DNA of 64,000 nucleotides from Oscillatoriales cyanobacterium (GCA_004292515.1 RDXB01000029.1:18343-82342), one strand, 5' to 3'; shown: positions 37,148 to 47,014, numbered from the stretch's first letter. The notes: generated from the letters alone by a model not told the origin. Numbers and translations are program-made.

Positions 37148-39682
37148 GTGCTGGGAATCATGACTCAATTGCCACTGCCTAATTTTGTTCTGCGTCGCAG
37201 CTTGGGAACTTTAGAAACGTGGGGATTTGGTTTTAGTGGACTGTTGCTATGGCTGGGTACTGCGCCAGCCATGAACGCTGCTTTGGGACCAGCGGCAATG
37301 TGGGTGTGGATGCCCGGGGCGATGATTGGGGTTTTACTCAATTTGCAAGTCAAACGCCTCGGTATGCACCATCCCGACATTTCAGGCGGCACGCCCAATT
37401 ACATGACGATCTTGCTCGATCACTACCCATTACTGGCACGATATGGGGCGATCGGCTACTGGTTGGGGTGGATTTCTGTGCCACCAATGAACGCCATTAT
37501 TCTTACGAATCTCATCCAAGAAAATTTAGCCACGATTGGCTGGTCTTTCGACGTAATGCCATGGAGAGTTGGTTTCACTTTGTTGCCTTTTATCGTTGCC
37601 TTTAGCAATACAAGAACTATTGGAATCTTACATTCCTTTTTTGTTATTCCTGCCATTGGTTTCCTGGCAACTTTTTGTATCCAAGGTTTAGGTTGGCTAG
37701 CAACCTCCCCTCACGGCCCAGGACTTTTTCCCGAAAGTTTCTCAGGAGTTGGTGTGATTGACTGGGCTAAGTGGTTTTTCATTGCGGTTTATGCTGTCTA
37801 TGGCTGTGAAACTGCTTCTTCATTTGTCTCCGATAGCCGAAAACCCAGAAAAACCCTGGAGTGCTTGGGAGTCGCGGCAATCACTATTCCCTTGGTTTAT
37901 GTGGTCGGGTCTTGGATCTTAGCCAAACTCGCCACTTCTGGAGAATTAGGTGATAGTGCCTATCTGAATTTGACAGCCGCAGCTCGACCGTTTTGGGGAA
38001 ATGCTGCGTCGGGATTGGTGACCTTTCTGATTGCTTCGGGTTGCTTACTAAGCTCTGCAACGGCCGTTTCTAATTGCCCCCGCATTCTCTATCAACTTGC
38101 AAAAGATCGCCATTTACCAGCTCTATTTACGGTTGTTTCGCCTAGGGGGGTGATCGAACCGAGCTTGGTTTTTACACTATTGATGAGCTTAGTTTGCTTA
38201 GTTTGGGGTGATATTGCGCGCGTTGTGATGGTTACGGGAACGGGCTACCTAGCCTCAATGCTGGCGATTCATTGGGGACTGTGGTTACAACGTCATCGAT
38301 CGGATTCATTGTGGCCACGTTGGTCTTTAGCTTTTTGCCTACTCGAAGCAGTGGTCTTAGTTGTTGGTGGAATTGCTTGGAGCTGGCAAGATTGGATTGT
38401 TGGGCTGCTATTGCCACTGGTTATTCTGGCGCTGGCAACGTTGGCTCCTTGCTTGCCCCTGGCGATTTTTAATTTAACCTGGTGGCAAAAACGCTATCGC
38501 CATCAGGCTAATGTACCCCGCAAGGATTGGGTTGTTTTTCAAGTTGTTACTCTATTGCTGTTGCTGTGTGGTGCAGTCACGATTGGTTGGTTTACCCGCG
38601 CTAGCCTCGCCAAGTTTGGCTTTGGCGATCATGGGGCAATCTTTAGTATTGTCCTCATTACTGTTGCGTTTGTGGGTGTAGCGATCGCTGCTTGGACAAC
38701 CCTTTCGCAAATGTCAGCTATTACAGAAGCGCGGGAGCAAATCGAACAAACCTTGCAAGAGCTGCAACAGACCCAATCGCAGTTAGTCCAAACCGAAAAA
38801 ATGTCGAGTCTAGGTCAACTGGTGGCAGGTATTGCCCATGAAATCAATAATCCTGTGAACTTTATCTATGGCAACCTAGAGCATATCCGCGAATACAATC
38901 GCGATTTGTTTCGAGTGCTTAATCTCTACCGACATTACTATCCGAATCCTCCCCAGGAGATTGTGGATGAAATAGAGCGTGTCGAAGTTGATTTTATGGA
39001 GTTGGACTCTGTAAAAATTCTGAATTCTATGAAGTTGGGAAGCGATCGCATTCGCGAAATTGTCTTATCCCTGCGCAATTTTTCTCGACTGGATGAAGCT
39101 GAACTCAAAGCTGTCAATATACATGAGGGAATTGATAGTACGTTGATTATTTTGAAACATCGCTTAAAGGCAAAGGCGCACCGACCGGCGATCAAAGTGA
39201 TTAAGCACTACTCAGATTTGCCGCCGGTTGAATGCTACCCCAGTCAGCTCAATCAAGTTGTCATGAATATTATTGGCAATGCGATCGATGCACTTGAGGA
39301 AGTAAGTGATAACCGATCCTATGATGATCTAGAAACTCATCCTAACGAAATCCATCTCTTTACATCTCTATTCACGGTTACGAACGAGCAGCAAATCGAA
39401 GTGCCCTGGGCTGAGATTGCGATCGCAGATAATGGCCCAGGCATTCCCCCAGAGATTCAACAGCGCATTTTTGATCCCTTTTTTACAACCAAACCCATTG
39501 GCAAAGGGACGGGGATGGGGATGTCGATTAGCTATCAAATCATTGCCCAAAAACATGGTGGGCAGATTGAGTGCGTTTCTAGTCCCCAGCAGGGCACAAA
39601 ATTTGCGATTCGGATTCCACTGAAGCAGCCCACCCTGTCGGACAATGCCAACGCGATGCTTCCCACCGCAATCTACCGCTAG
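37148..39682 (+). CDS. APC-type amino acid permease fused to histidine kinase
   Basis: N-terminal ~480 aa is a polytopic APC-like permease (LGTLETWGFGFSGLLLWLGTAPAMNAALG...); C-terminus is a kinase: EKMSSLGQLVAGIAHEINNPVNFIYGNLEHI (H-box), VVMNIIGNAIDALEE (N-box), IADNGPGIPPEIQQRIFDPFFTTKPIGKGTGMGMSISYQI (G1/F/G2). Confidence 0.92.
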   Translation: MLGIMTQLPLPNFVLRRSLGTLETWGFGFSGLLLWLGTAPAMNAALGPAAMWVWMPGAMIGVLLNLQVKRLGMHHPDISGGTPNYMTILLDHYPLLARYGAIGYWLGWISVPPMNAIILTNLIQENLATIGWSFDVMPWRVGFTLLPFIVAFSNTRTIGILHSFFVIPAIGFLATFCIQGLGWLATSPHGPGLFPESFSGVGVIDWAKWFFIAVYAVYGCETASSFVSDSRKPRKTLECLGVAAITIPLVYVVGSWILAKLATSGELGDSAYLNLTAAARPFWGNAASGLVTFLIASGCLLSSATAVSNCPRILYQLAKDRHLPALFTVVSPRGVIEPSLVFTLLMSLVCLVWGDIARVVMVTGTGYLASMLAIHWGLWLQRHRSDSLWPRWSLAFCLLEAVVLVVGGIAWSWQDWIVGLLLPLVILALATLAPCLPLAIFNLTWWQKRYRHQANVPRKDWVVFQVVTLLLLLCGAVTIGWFTRASLAKFGFGDHGAIFSIVLITVAFVGVAIAAWTTLSQMSAITEAREQIEQTLQELQQTQSQLVQTEKMSSLGQLVAGIAHEINNPVNFIYGNLEHIREYNRDLFRVLNLYRHYYPNPPQEIVDEIERVEVDFMELDSVKILNSMKLGSDRIREIVLSLRNFSRLDEAELKAVNIHEGIDSTLIILKHRLKAKAHRPAIKVIKHYSDLPPVECYPSQLNQVVMNIIGNAIDALEEVSDNRSYDDLETHPNEIHLFTSLFTVTNEQQIEVPWAEIAIADNGPGIPPEIQQRIFDPFFTTKPIGKGTGMGMSISYQIIAQKHGGQIECVSSPQQGTKFAIRIPLKQPTLSDNANAMLPTAIYR

Positions 39683-39704
39683 GGACGAGAGGCTGGGGTC
39701 AGGT

Positions 39705-40721
39705 TTAGGGCTGGGGCCGCAGATAGGGAGACTGGATGGGAGCCAGCCGCTTTTGGTACACCAGCGCTTGGTAGAGGGCGGCGGCGACATCAGCGCGGGT
39801 GGCCGGTCGCTGGCCATCTAGGCGATCGCGTTGGGGATAGTAAGTCACCAATGATGCGGCACTGGCTGCGGCAATTTTGGGCTTGGCCCAGTTGGCGAGG
39901 CTTGCACCATCGCGATAACGGGTTAGCTCACCCTGCATGGCTGTGGCATTCGCGGCGGGGAGCTTGAGGCCCGAAACCAAGGTGATGTACAGCTCTAGGC
40001 GCGAGACGGGTCGATCGGGCACAAACTGACCGTTAGGATAGCCCCGCATTAGCCCCAGTTCAACGGAGCGATCGACGGCTCCCTTGGCCCAATGCTGACT
40101 GCTCAGGTCGGGAAACGGTAGGGGCGATCGCACAATTGTGCCCACCCAAGCATCATGCAGGGTCGCAGCTAATTGGGCGCGGGTCACAGGCTCGTCCGGC
40201 TTGAAGGAGCCATTGTCAAATCCCGATAGCACCTGGTTGCGACGCAAACTATCCACAAATGGAAAGGCCCAATGCGCGGTGTTCACATCACTGAAAGGGG
40301 CCGCGATCGGCTCGGGGGGCTTTTTTAGCTCGCGTTCCAAGCGCTCAAACGGATCGGGGCCAGGGGCAGGCGCTGCTAATTGCCCCTGGGCGGGCGGCTG
40401 GCCTAGGCCACTGGGGCGCGGGGGGGCGGCCGGCGCGATCGGCACGGCGCTGGACTGGGGCGTGGATGGTTTGGCCTTGGATGATGTGTAGGTGGCGATC
40501 GGGCTGGGGGAGGGGGCAATTGCCGGGGATTTGGCCGGGCTGGGTTGACCCACTGGTGGACTTGTAGCCCCCTGCCACCAACTCAGGCCGACTCGCCCTT
40601 GAGCGCGGCTCCACAACCAGCCCAATAGGCCACCAAACATCAGTATTGCCACCAACACTGCGATCCACTCGTCATTGGTTTCCCGTGTCGATCGCGTTTG
40701 CTTATCCGGTAACTGAGACAC
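39705..40721 (-). CDS. S-layer homology (SLH) domain protein with N-terminal TM and Pro-rich linker
   Basis: FSDVNTAHWAFPFVDSLRRNQVLSGFDNGSFKPDEPVTRAQLAATLHDA and FPDLSSQHWAKGAVDRSVELGLMRGYPNGQFVPDRPVSRLELYITL. Confidence 0.9.
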   Translation of the reverse strand: MSQLPDKQTRSTRETNDEWIAVLVAILMFGGLLGWLWSRAQGRVGLSWWQGATSPPVGQPSPAKSPAIAPSPSPIATYTSSKAKPSTPQSSAVPIAPAAPPRPSGLGQPPAQGQLAAPAPGPDPFERLERELKKPPEPIAAPFSDVNTAHWAFPFVDSLRRNQVLSGFDNGSFKPDEPVTRAQLAATLHDAWVGTIVRSPLPFPDLSSQHWAKGAVDRSVELGLMRGYPNGQFVPDRPVSRLELYITLVSGLKLPAANATAMQGELTRYRDGASLANWAKPKIAAASAASLVTYYPQRDRLDGQRPATRADVAAALYQALVYQKRLAPIQSPYLRPQP

Positions 40722-41287
40722 GCCCTACCTCCACCATGCAAAACTCCACCATGCAAAACTCCCTCGTGCTGGGCTAGCGGGTCAGTCACGGGGGGGTAAT
40801 CAAATTCAATCGCAATCTAATCGCAATTTAATCGCAACGCCAGGGGGTTAGGGCGTGTCGCCAATTCAGTTCATCAATCGAAAAGATCAACGAGTCAGGC
40901 TGATGCATCGTCGATTTCCCTGATCCCAACCCCTATCCCAAGCCGGGAGATGGGCTAATCTGGCTCCCCTTCGCCCTTTTTGGGAGCAGAGGCTGGGGGA
41001 TGAGGGCAACCCGGATTGAACTGCAATCCAAGGGTTTTGGGTATTTGTTTGGGTATTTTGTTGGGCACTTGACGACAGCCCCTAAACGGCGTGAGTGCTG
41101 GAACGATCGGCCGGCTGACCCGCTGGTGCTAGTGTTTGGCTGGAGTGTTTGGCTGGAGTGTAGCCTTGGAATAATTTGCGATCGCCCGCCAATTGAAGAC
41201 GATCGCCCTCAAGGCAGCCACAATGGAACGAATAGCAGCCCAGATTGCGACTGAGGGCGGGGCAAACTGGTCTTGTTCGGTCGAAAT

Positions 41288-41301
41288 GTATCAGAGACTA
41301 C
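41288..41301. promoter_or_regulatory. putative NtcA-binding site (GTAN8TAC) upstream of ntcA
   Basis: tGTAtcagagacTACa, an extended TGTA-N8-TACA palindrome, 244 bp upstream of the ntcA ATG. Confidence 0.6.
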
Positions 41302-41544
41302 AACGAATCAATTACGATGTCCGAGATTGTAGTCCTGCAAGGAGAAACCTGAATCAGGGTAGACCAGTCGGGGTCTGCTGGAAGGGTTAATCAATAGCAT
41401 TCCTGTTGCGGAGTTCTGCGGCATGGGGCTGATTAGAGCATTGGGCTAACCATTGCCGGTGCTTTGAGCGCTCCAAAAATTGTGCGCGGGGCGATCGCGG
41501 TTGATATAACGTTCTTGAGTAGTTTGGCAGTTCGACCCAGCGAG

Positions 41545-42216
41545 ATGCCCTTATCAGCAGACAAGCCTTTAGCAGCAGTGTTCCGCCAGTTGAGCGGAGA
41601 CTCATTCTCGCCACCTACGGAGCGATTCGATCGGGGGAAGACGATCTTTTTCCCCGGCGACCCAGCGGAACGGGTCTATTTTTTGGTGAAAGGGGCGGTG
41701 AAGCTCTCGCGAGTTTACGAAGCCGGTGAAGAAATTACAGTGGCCCTGTTGCGCGAAAATACCGTGTTTGGCGTGTTGTCGCTGCTGACGGGCAATCGCT
41801 CAGACCGGTTTTATCATGCGGTGGCCTTTACGCCGGTTGAGTTGCTGTCAGTACCGATCGATCGGGTTGAAAAGGCGCTCAAGGAAGATCCAGAACTGGC
41901 GATGGTGATGCTTCAGGGCTTGTCATCGCGGATTTTGCAAACGGAAATGATGATTGAAACCTTGGCCCACCGGGATATGGGGTCGCGGTTGGTCAGTTTT
42001 CTGCTGATTTTGTGTCGTGATTTTGGCGTGCCGAGCGCGGAGGGGATCACGATCGACCTGAAGCTGTCGCACCAGGCAATTGCGGAGGCGATCGGCTCCA
42101 CGCGGGTGACGGTGACTCGGCTGCTGGGTGATTTGCGCGATCGCAAAGCCATCTCGATCCACAAGAAAAAAATCACGGTGCATAACCCCGTCAGCCTGGG
42201 CAATCAATTTACCTAG
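41545..42216 (+). CDS. ntcA: global nitrogen regulator NtcA
   Basis: [74 protein letters not shown] ... [50 protein letters not shown]. Confidence 0.97.
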   Translation: MPLSADKPLAAVFRQLSGDSFSPPTERFDRGKTIFFPGDPAERVYFLVKGAVKLSRVYEAGEEITVALLRENTVFGVLSLLTGNRSDRFYHAVAFTPVELLSVPIDRVEKALKEDPELAMVMLQGLSSRILQTEMMIETLAHRDMGSRLVSFLLILCRDFGVPSAEGITIDLKLSHQAIAEAIGSTRVTVTRLLGDLRDRKAISIHKKKITVHNPVSLGNQFT

Positions 42217-42372
42217 GGTTGACTGAGGACGTTTGCAAGGACATTTGCGCTGAATCCCTAGATGCTGGATTTGGATTCAAATCTTTGGAGCTGGTCAACT
42301 GTCGAAGTTGCTCCCCTGTCTGGGCGCGATCCATGCGCTATGGCAGCGACATCTTAGCGATCGCGGGAGGCG

Positions 42373-43827
42373 ATGACGATCGGGTACGTACTAATTTTGC
42401 TGGCTACGTTGGTGCTGGGTGGGGCGATCGCGACGATGGGCGATCGGCTGGGCACGCGCGTGGGCAAGGCCCGCTTGAGTTTGTTTAACCTGCGACCCCG
42501 CCAAACGGCCACGCTGGTGACGATCGTGACGGGTAGCCTGATTTCGGCTTCCACCTTGGGGTTGCTGTTTTTGGCGGGCCTTTTTGAGCTAGAAGAAATC
42601 CAAACCCGCCTGGGCCGCGCCCGCCGCGAACTGGATCAATCCCGCATTCAGCAGGAACAAGCTAAGGCTGAGTTGAGCCGGATCGATCGATCCCTGCAAG
42701 CGGCGATCGCCCGCCAAACGGCCACCCAAGGCCGACTGAACAAGGCCCAAAAGCGCCTTGTCCAGGCCGATAAGCAATTTCGCCTGGCCAGAACCCAACT
42801 TGCCCAAGTCTCAAAACGAGCACGCCAACTCCTAAGCGACATTAAATCTTTGCAGGGCGAGCGGTTGCGGCTCCAGGGAGATTTGTCGCGCCTGGGCAAT
42901 GAAAACCGGCAGCTTGTGGGCGATCGCTCCCGGTTGTTGGGGGAACGATCGGCACTCGATCGCCAAAATCAAACCCTAATTGTCCAAAATCGCGATCGCA
43001 CGGCTCAAATCCGCGATCGGGAACAGCGCCTCAAAACCATTGAGACCCGATTGAACGATGCGAATCAGCGCTTTCAAACGGCCCAGTCGGAATTGCAAGA
43101 GCTTGAAGGATCTGTGCGCCGCCTCGAACGAGAATCCCAGGCCCTGCGTGAAGGCAACGTGGCCCTGCGACGGGGTGAAGTGCTGGCCGCCGCCACGATC
43201 CAGATTCCCTCGCCGGAGTTGGCCCAATCGGCGATTAACCAACTGCTGCTGGTTGGCAACCGCACCGCGATCGAACGGACACGCCCCGGCATCACTCCCA
43301 ACGCCCAAGTGATTGGTCTGTCGCGGGGCGATGTGGAACGGGCGATCGCCCAAGTTCGGGATGGCCGAGCTTATTACGTGCAGGTAATCTCCAGCGCCAA
43401 TTATCTGATTGGTGAAGATCCGCCGATTCGGGTGGTGCTGGAAGTCGTTCCCAATCAAGTGCTGTTTTCGGCCCAGGAAATCCTGGCCGTGGCCACGATC
43501 GACCCTTCCGCCCTAACGCAGGATGAATTGCGCGATCGCCTAGAGCTGTTGCTGGGTCAGGCCCAGTTCCGGGCCCAGCGGGCCGGGGTGGCCGCCGAGG
43601 GTTTCCGAGTGGAAAATGTGCCAGGGCTAATTCAGTTTGTGCGCTGGCTAGAGCAGCAGCCGGGGCCGTTGGAGGTGCAAGCCGTTGCCGCTAGGGATAT
43701 CAAAACCGCCGGCCCCCTGTCGTTGTCGTTTGTGGCCATCCGCAACGGTCAGGTGCTCTATCAAATCGAGCCGTTGCCCAATGCCCCACGCGAATCGCAG
43801 CGATCGCGCCCGCGTGAAAACGGTTAA
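42373..43827 (+). CDS. DUF3084 domain-containing protein
   Basis: GYVLILLATLVLGGAIATMGDRLGTRVGKARLSLFNLRPRQTATLVTIVTGSLISASTLGLLF then a long coiled coil; a conserved cyanobacterial architecture. Confidence 0.9.
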   Translation: MTIGYVLILLATLVLGGAIATMGDRLGTRVGKARLSLFNLRPRQTATLVTIVTGSLISASTLGLLFLAGLFELEEIQTRLGRARRELDQSRIQQEQAKAELSRIDRSLQAAIARQTATQGRLNKAQKRLVQADKQFRLARTQLAQVSKRARQLLSDIKSLQGERLRLQGDLSRLGNENRQLVGDRSRLLGERSALDRQNQTLIVQNRDRTAQIRDREQRLKTIETRLNDANQRFQTAQSELQELEGSVRRLERESQALREGNVALRRGEVLAAATIQIPSPELAQSAINQLLLVGNRTAIERTRPGITPNAQVIGLSRGDVERAIAQVRDGRAYYVQVISSANYLIGEDPPIRVVLEVVPNQVLFSAQEILAVATIDPSALTQDELRDRLELLLGQAQFRAQRAGVAAEGFRVENVPGLIQFVRWLEQQPGPLEVQAVAARDIKTAGPLSLSFVAIRNGQVLYQIEPLPNAPRESQRSRPRENG

Positions 43828-43855
43828 GTCAATTAAATCAGCTAAATCAAGTCAG

Positions 43856-45088
43856 CTAAATCAACGGTTCAATCAACAACAACTGGACTTCGCTCCCGGC
43901 GGCCACTGTGCTAACTCCTTGGGGAATGCGGGCCAGGGCAGTGGTACCGGCCAAATTGATCAAGTTGCCCGAGCTGTGGCTGCCGTGGGCCAGTGTGAAG
44001 GCTAGTTGGCCATCAACCACCCGCCATTGTCCCCAAAGGTAGGTTTCGCGCCGGCCGGCTCCCGACAAGTCCTGGAGCGATCGCGCCGTCAGCCATTGGG
44101 CCCCGTGCGGGCCCGATCGCCCCGACAGTTTCCGCAGCATGGGAGCCACAAACCGCCAACAACCGACCAAGGCCGAAACGGGATTTCCCGGCAAGCCCCC
44201 ATAGACTTTGGGGCCAAACGTGGCCAGGGTCAGGGGTTTACCCGGTCGCACCGCCACGGATTTGACATGAATTTCGCCGCCCAACTCTGCCAAGACCGCA
44301 TCCACATAGTCGTAGTCGCCCACGGACACGCCACCCGTGGACAGCACCAAATCGGCTTGGGCGATCGCTTGGGCAATGGCGGCTTTTAGGGCGGCGCGAT
44401 CGTCCGGCACCACACCCAGGGCGATCGGCTCTGCGCCCATTTGTCGCAAAAAGGCGATCAGGGCGTATTGATTGGAATCGACAATTTGCCCCGGCTGCAA
44501 GGGTTGATCGATCGTGCCCAGCTCATCACCCGTGGAAAACACCGCCACGCGGGGCCGCCGCACAACGGTGACGCGATCGCACTGGGCCGCCGCCAACGCC
44601 GCCAATTCAGCGGGGCCGATGGCCAAGCCAGCGGGCAAAATTTGATCGCCCGCTCGACAAAACGTACCCTTAGCCCGCACAAACTCCCCAAGGGCCGGCT
44701 GGCTCAACACCTTCACGCGATCGGGCCCGGCCGGTTCCGTGTCCTCTTGGATCGCGATCGCATCGGCCCCCAGTGGCAGCATCGCCCCAGTGAAAATCCG
44801 CGCCGCCTGGCCAGGGCCCAAGGTCTGCTGAGGAGCCACCCCCGCCGGAATAATTTCAATCACCTGCAATTCTGCGGGCCCTTGGGCCAGGTCAGCCTGA
44901 CGCACCGCGTAGCCGTCCATGGCCGAGTTGTCCCAGTGGGGAAAGTCCAAGCGCGATCGCACGGGTTCCGCTAGCACCCGCCCGAGCGCATCTAGGGTGG
45001 CGATCGATTCAGAGTCGGTCAGCGGCGGTGTGATTCGGAGGGCGATCGCTTCGGCTTCTTGGGCGGAAATCATGGGTGGGTTAGACAT
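43856..45088 (-). CDS. moeA: molybdopterin molybdotransferase
   Basis: DFPHWDNSAMDGYAVR; IFTGAMLPLGADAIAIQED; FSTGDELG; LSTGGVSVGDYDYVDAVL; GLPGNPVSALVGCWRFV. Confidence 0.95.
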   Translation of the reverse strand: MSNPPMISAQEAEAIALRITPPLTDSESIATLDALGRVLAEPVRSRLDFPHWDNSAMDGYAVRQADLAQGPAELQVIEIIPAGVAPQQTLGPGQAARIFTGAMLPLGADAIAIQEDTEPAGPDRVKVLSQPALGEFVRAKGTFCRAGDQILPAGLAIGPAELAALAAAQCDRVTVVRRPRVAVFSTGDELGTIDQPLQPGQIVDSNQYALIAFLRQMGAEPIALGVVPDDRAALKAAIAQAIAQADLVLSTGGVSVGDYDYVDAVLAELGGEIHVKSVAVRPGKPLTLATFGPKVYGGLPGNPVSALVGCWRFVAPMLRKLSGRSGPHGAQWLTARSLQDLSGAGRRETYLWGQWRVVDGQLAFTLAHGSHSSGNLINLAGTTALARIPQGVSTVAAGSEVQLLLIEPLI

Positions 45089-45206
45089 AGGGAGCGATCG
45101 TCAGTCTAAAACCCCCGGCCCGTTGCCACAAATCCCACAATGGGCGATCGCCACCCGCACGCCTCCAACCCTGACCGCCTCAGCAGAATGCGATATCGTT
45201 GGGGGC

Positions 45207-45224
45207 AAGGGGTTTAAACCCCTT
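45207..45224. repeat. 18-bp perfect palindrome AAGGGGTTTAAACCCCTT (variant of family-B core)
   Basis: Perfectly palindromic; relates to AAGGGGCTTAAGCCCCTT by paired changes. Between the 5' ends of moeA and xseB. Confidence 0.85.
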
Positions 45225-45269
45225 ATCTATGATTGTGATCTGTTACCTGCTCGCTATTGCTTTTTGATC

Positions 45270-45515
45270 ATGCCCCGCACCAAAGCCCAACCCCCCAACC
45301 CCGAAATTCCAGCCGATTGGCGCTACGAAACGGCCCTGGGGGAAGTGGAGGCGATCGTGCGGCAACTGGAAGCCGGCAATTTGGATCTGGACTCGGCGTT
45401 CGATCAGTTCACGATCGCCGTTGCTCGCCTCCAGCAGTGCGATCGCTTCCTGCGCGATCGACAGGCTCAAGTGAGTTTGGCGATCGAGACCTTGGATAAT
45501 TTCGATCTGGAATAG
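45270..45515 (+). CDS. xseB: exodeoxyribonuclease VII small subunit
   Basis: MPRTKAQPPNPEIPADWRYETALGEVEAIVRQLEAGNLDLDSAFDQFTIAVARLQQCDRFLRDRQAQVSLAIETL. Confidence 0.9.
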   Translation: MPRTKAQPPNPEIPADWRYETALGEVEAIVRQLEAGNLDLDSAFDQFTIAVARLQQCDRFLRDRQAQVSLAIETLDNFDLE

Positions 45516-45601
45516 GCGAGGTATTCCAGATCTCAAGATTTCTCATTTAAAAATCTAGGCGAGCAAGGACGCGCGGTGGTGCGCCCCCACGGTCTTTAAC
45601 T

Positions 45602-46393
45602 TTAAGCCTGCCATTGTTGGAGTAACCAAGCGCTAACTTGGCCATGGTCAGCCTCGCGCGATCGCCGCAGGGACTCTTCTAAAATCGCCAAACTCAGACC
45701 CGGCAACACCGCCGATTCTTGGATGCGCCGACTGCCACGCTCAATAATTTCAAACCCGAGGATCACCGCCGCCACATTCACCACCCAATATTCCCGCACG
45801 CCCAAATCTTCATAGAGCAAGCGTTTGCGCCCACAATCATCGGGCAAGGTGCTGTCAGAAATTTCGATCGCCAAGTCCGGCGGCGGCAACTGATCCAAGT
45901 CCACAATTTTGGTTTCCCAGTCCAGCGATCCCACGCGATCGCCCACATAAACTGATAAATCCGGTTGAGCTTCCCGCAGCCCGGCTTTCCGATAGGTGCA
46001 GTTGTTGTGGCCATCGATCGGCAAGTTCCGCAAAGCTGCAAACAAGCCAAGGGCCGCAATGATAATGAAATGGTCACGGGAGTGGGGATTACCGACAGGA
46101 GACATTTCGAGCCTCATCATTCCGTCGTGATAATAACCCTTTGTTTTCTCACTGGCTTGGGCGATCGCTTGCTGATAGGTATCCCAATCAGCCTTGTGCC
46201 AATCGTCTAGCAGGATCTCATCAACCCCCTTTGCACCGGCAACCATTACGGGTTCTGGCATTGGGGCCAGGCGTTGGGACGGGGCAGGTGGAGCCGCCAC
46301 CGCAGTAGTTTTGGGGACAGGGCCGGGCTGAATGGCAACCATGGCAGTTACGGGGGCAAGAACGGGAGCGATCGACTGTTTGGATTCTAGCAA
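45602..46393 (-). CDS. Uma2 family endonuclease
   Basis: KGYYHDGMMRLEMSPVGNPHSRDHFII ... AQPDLSVYVGDRVGSL...PPDLAIEISDSTLPDDCGRKRLLYEDLGVREYWVVNV. Confidence 0.88.
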   Translation of the reverse strand: MLESKQSIAPVLAPVTAMVAIQPGPVPKTTAVAAPPAPSQRLAPMPEPVMVAGAKGVDEILLDDWHKADWDTYQQAIAQASEKTKGYYHDGMMRLEMSPVGNPHSRDHFIIIAALGLFAALRNLPIDGHNNCTYRKAGLREAQPDLSVYVGDRVGSLDWETKIVDLDQLPPPDLAIEISDSTLPDDCGRKRLLYEDLGVREYWVVNVAAVILGFEIIERGSRRIQESAVLPGLSLAILEESLRRSREADHGQVSAWLLQQWQA

Positions 46394-46488
46394 TCTCTAG
46401 ACAGGAGCCAAACCCAGAAAACGGCGCTCGGCCGACGGGCGATCGGGATTCTGTTGTGAAATGATTGGGCGTTTTGGGAACCGTGGGC

Positions 46489-46694
46489 TAGGGCCTGTCG
46501 CCAAATGCCGGAAACCCTGATGCTGCCATTAGCAGATCGTGGGGCAGCAAGGGGCTTAATGTCTGTCATCAAATCCCTGAAACCCTGATGCTGCCATTAG
46601 CAGATCGTGGGTCAGCAAGGGGCTTAAGCCCCTTGTCTGCGTCGATCGCTGGGGCATCCAGAGTATCAATTTTGGCTTTTCAGACATCCTCTAA
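46489..46694. repeat. chimeric repeat: family-B left part (duplicated) joined to family-A right part
   Basis: TAGGGCCTGTCG...CCCTGATGCTGCCATTAGCAGATCGTGG..CAGCAAGGGGCTTAA, then a repeat of the same segment, then CCCCTTGTCTGCGTCGATCGCTGGGGCATCCAGAGTATCAATTTTGGCTTTTCAGACATCCTC (family A). Confidence 0.8.
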
Positions 46695-46870
46695 CCCTTG
46701 AGGGCTTTTTGAAAGTTTTTGCGATAAGACCCATTGATTAGGAGTACGGGCCAGAGCAAAGTGAGAAAAATTCGGTTTTGGGTAAAGTTCGTGCGGCGAA
46801 ATCCATTCCAAAACTTGATGCCCAAAAAACCATAAACGCCCAACAAGAGCAGCACTACCAACGTCGGCAT
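46691..46870 (-). CDS. small hypothetical membrane protein
   Basis: MPTLVVLLLLGVYGFLGIKFWNGFRRTNFTQNRIFLTLLWPVLLINGSYRKNFQKALKG. Confidence 0.65.
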   Translation of the reverse strand: MPTLVVLLLLGVYGFLGIKFWNGFRRTNFTQNRIFLTLLWPVLLINGSYRKNFQKALKG

Positions 46871-47014
46871 CGATCGAACCTCCAAACACAACAACGACAG
46901 AGCAGGGGAATCACCGGGGCCAAAATCACGGGAGTTTTGCCGATCGCCCCGCCTATCAGTGTAGCCAACCCGTTAGAGTAGAAAGCGGCAAAACGCAACC
47001 CTCACAAGGCAATC

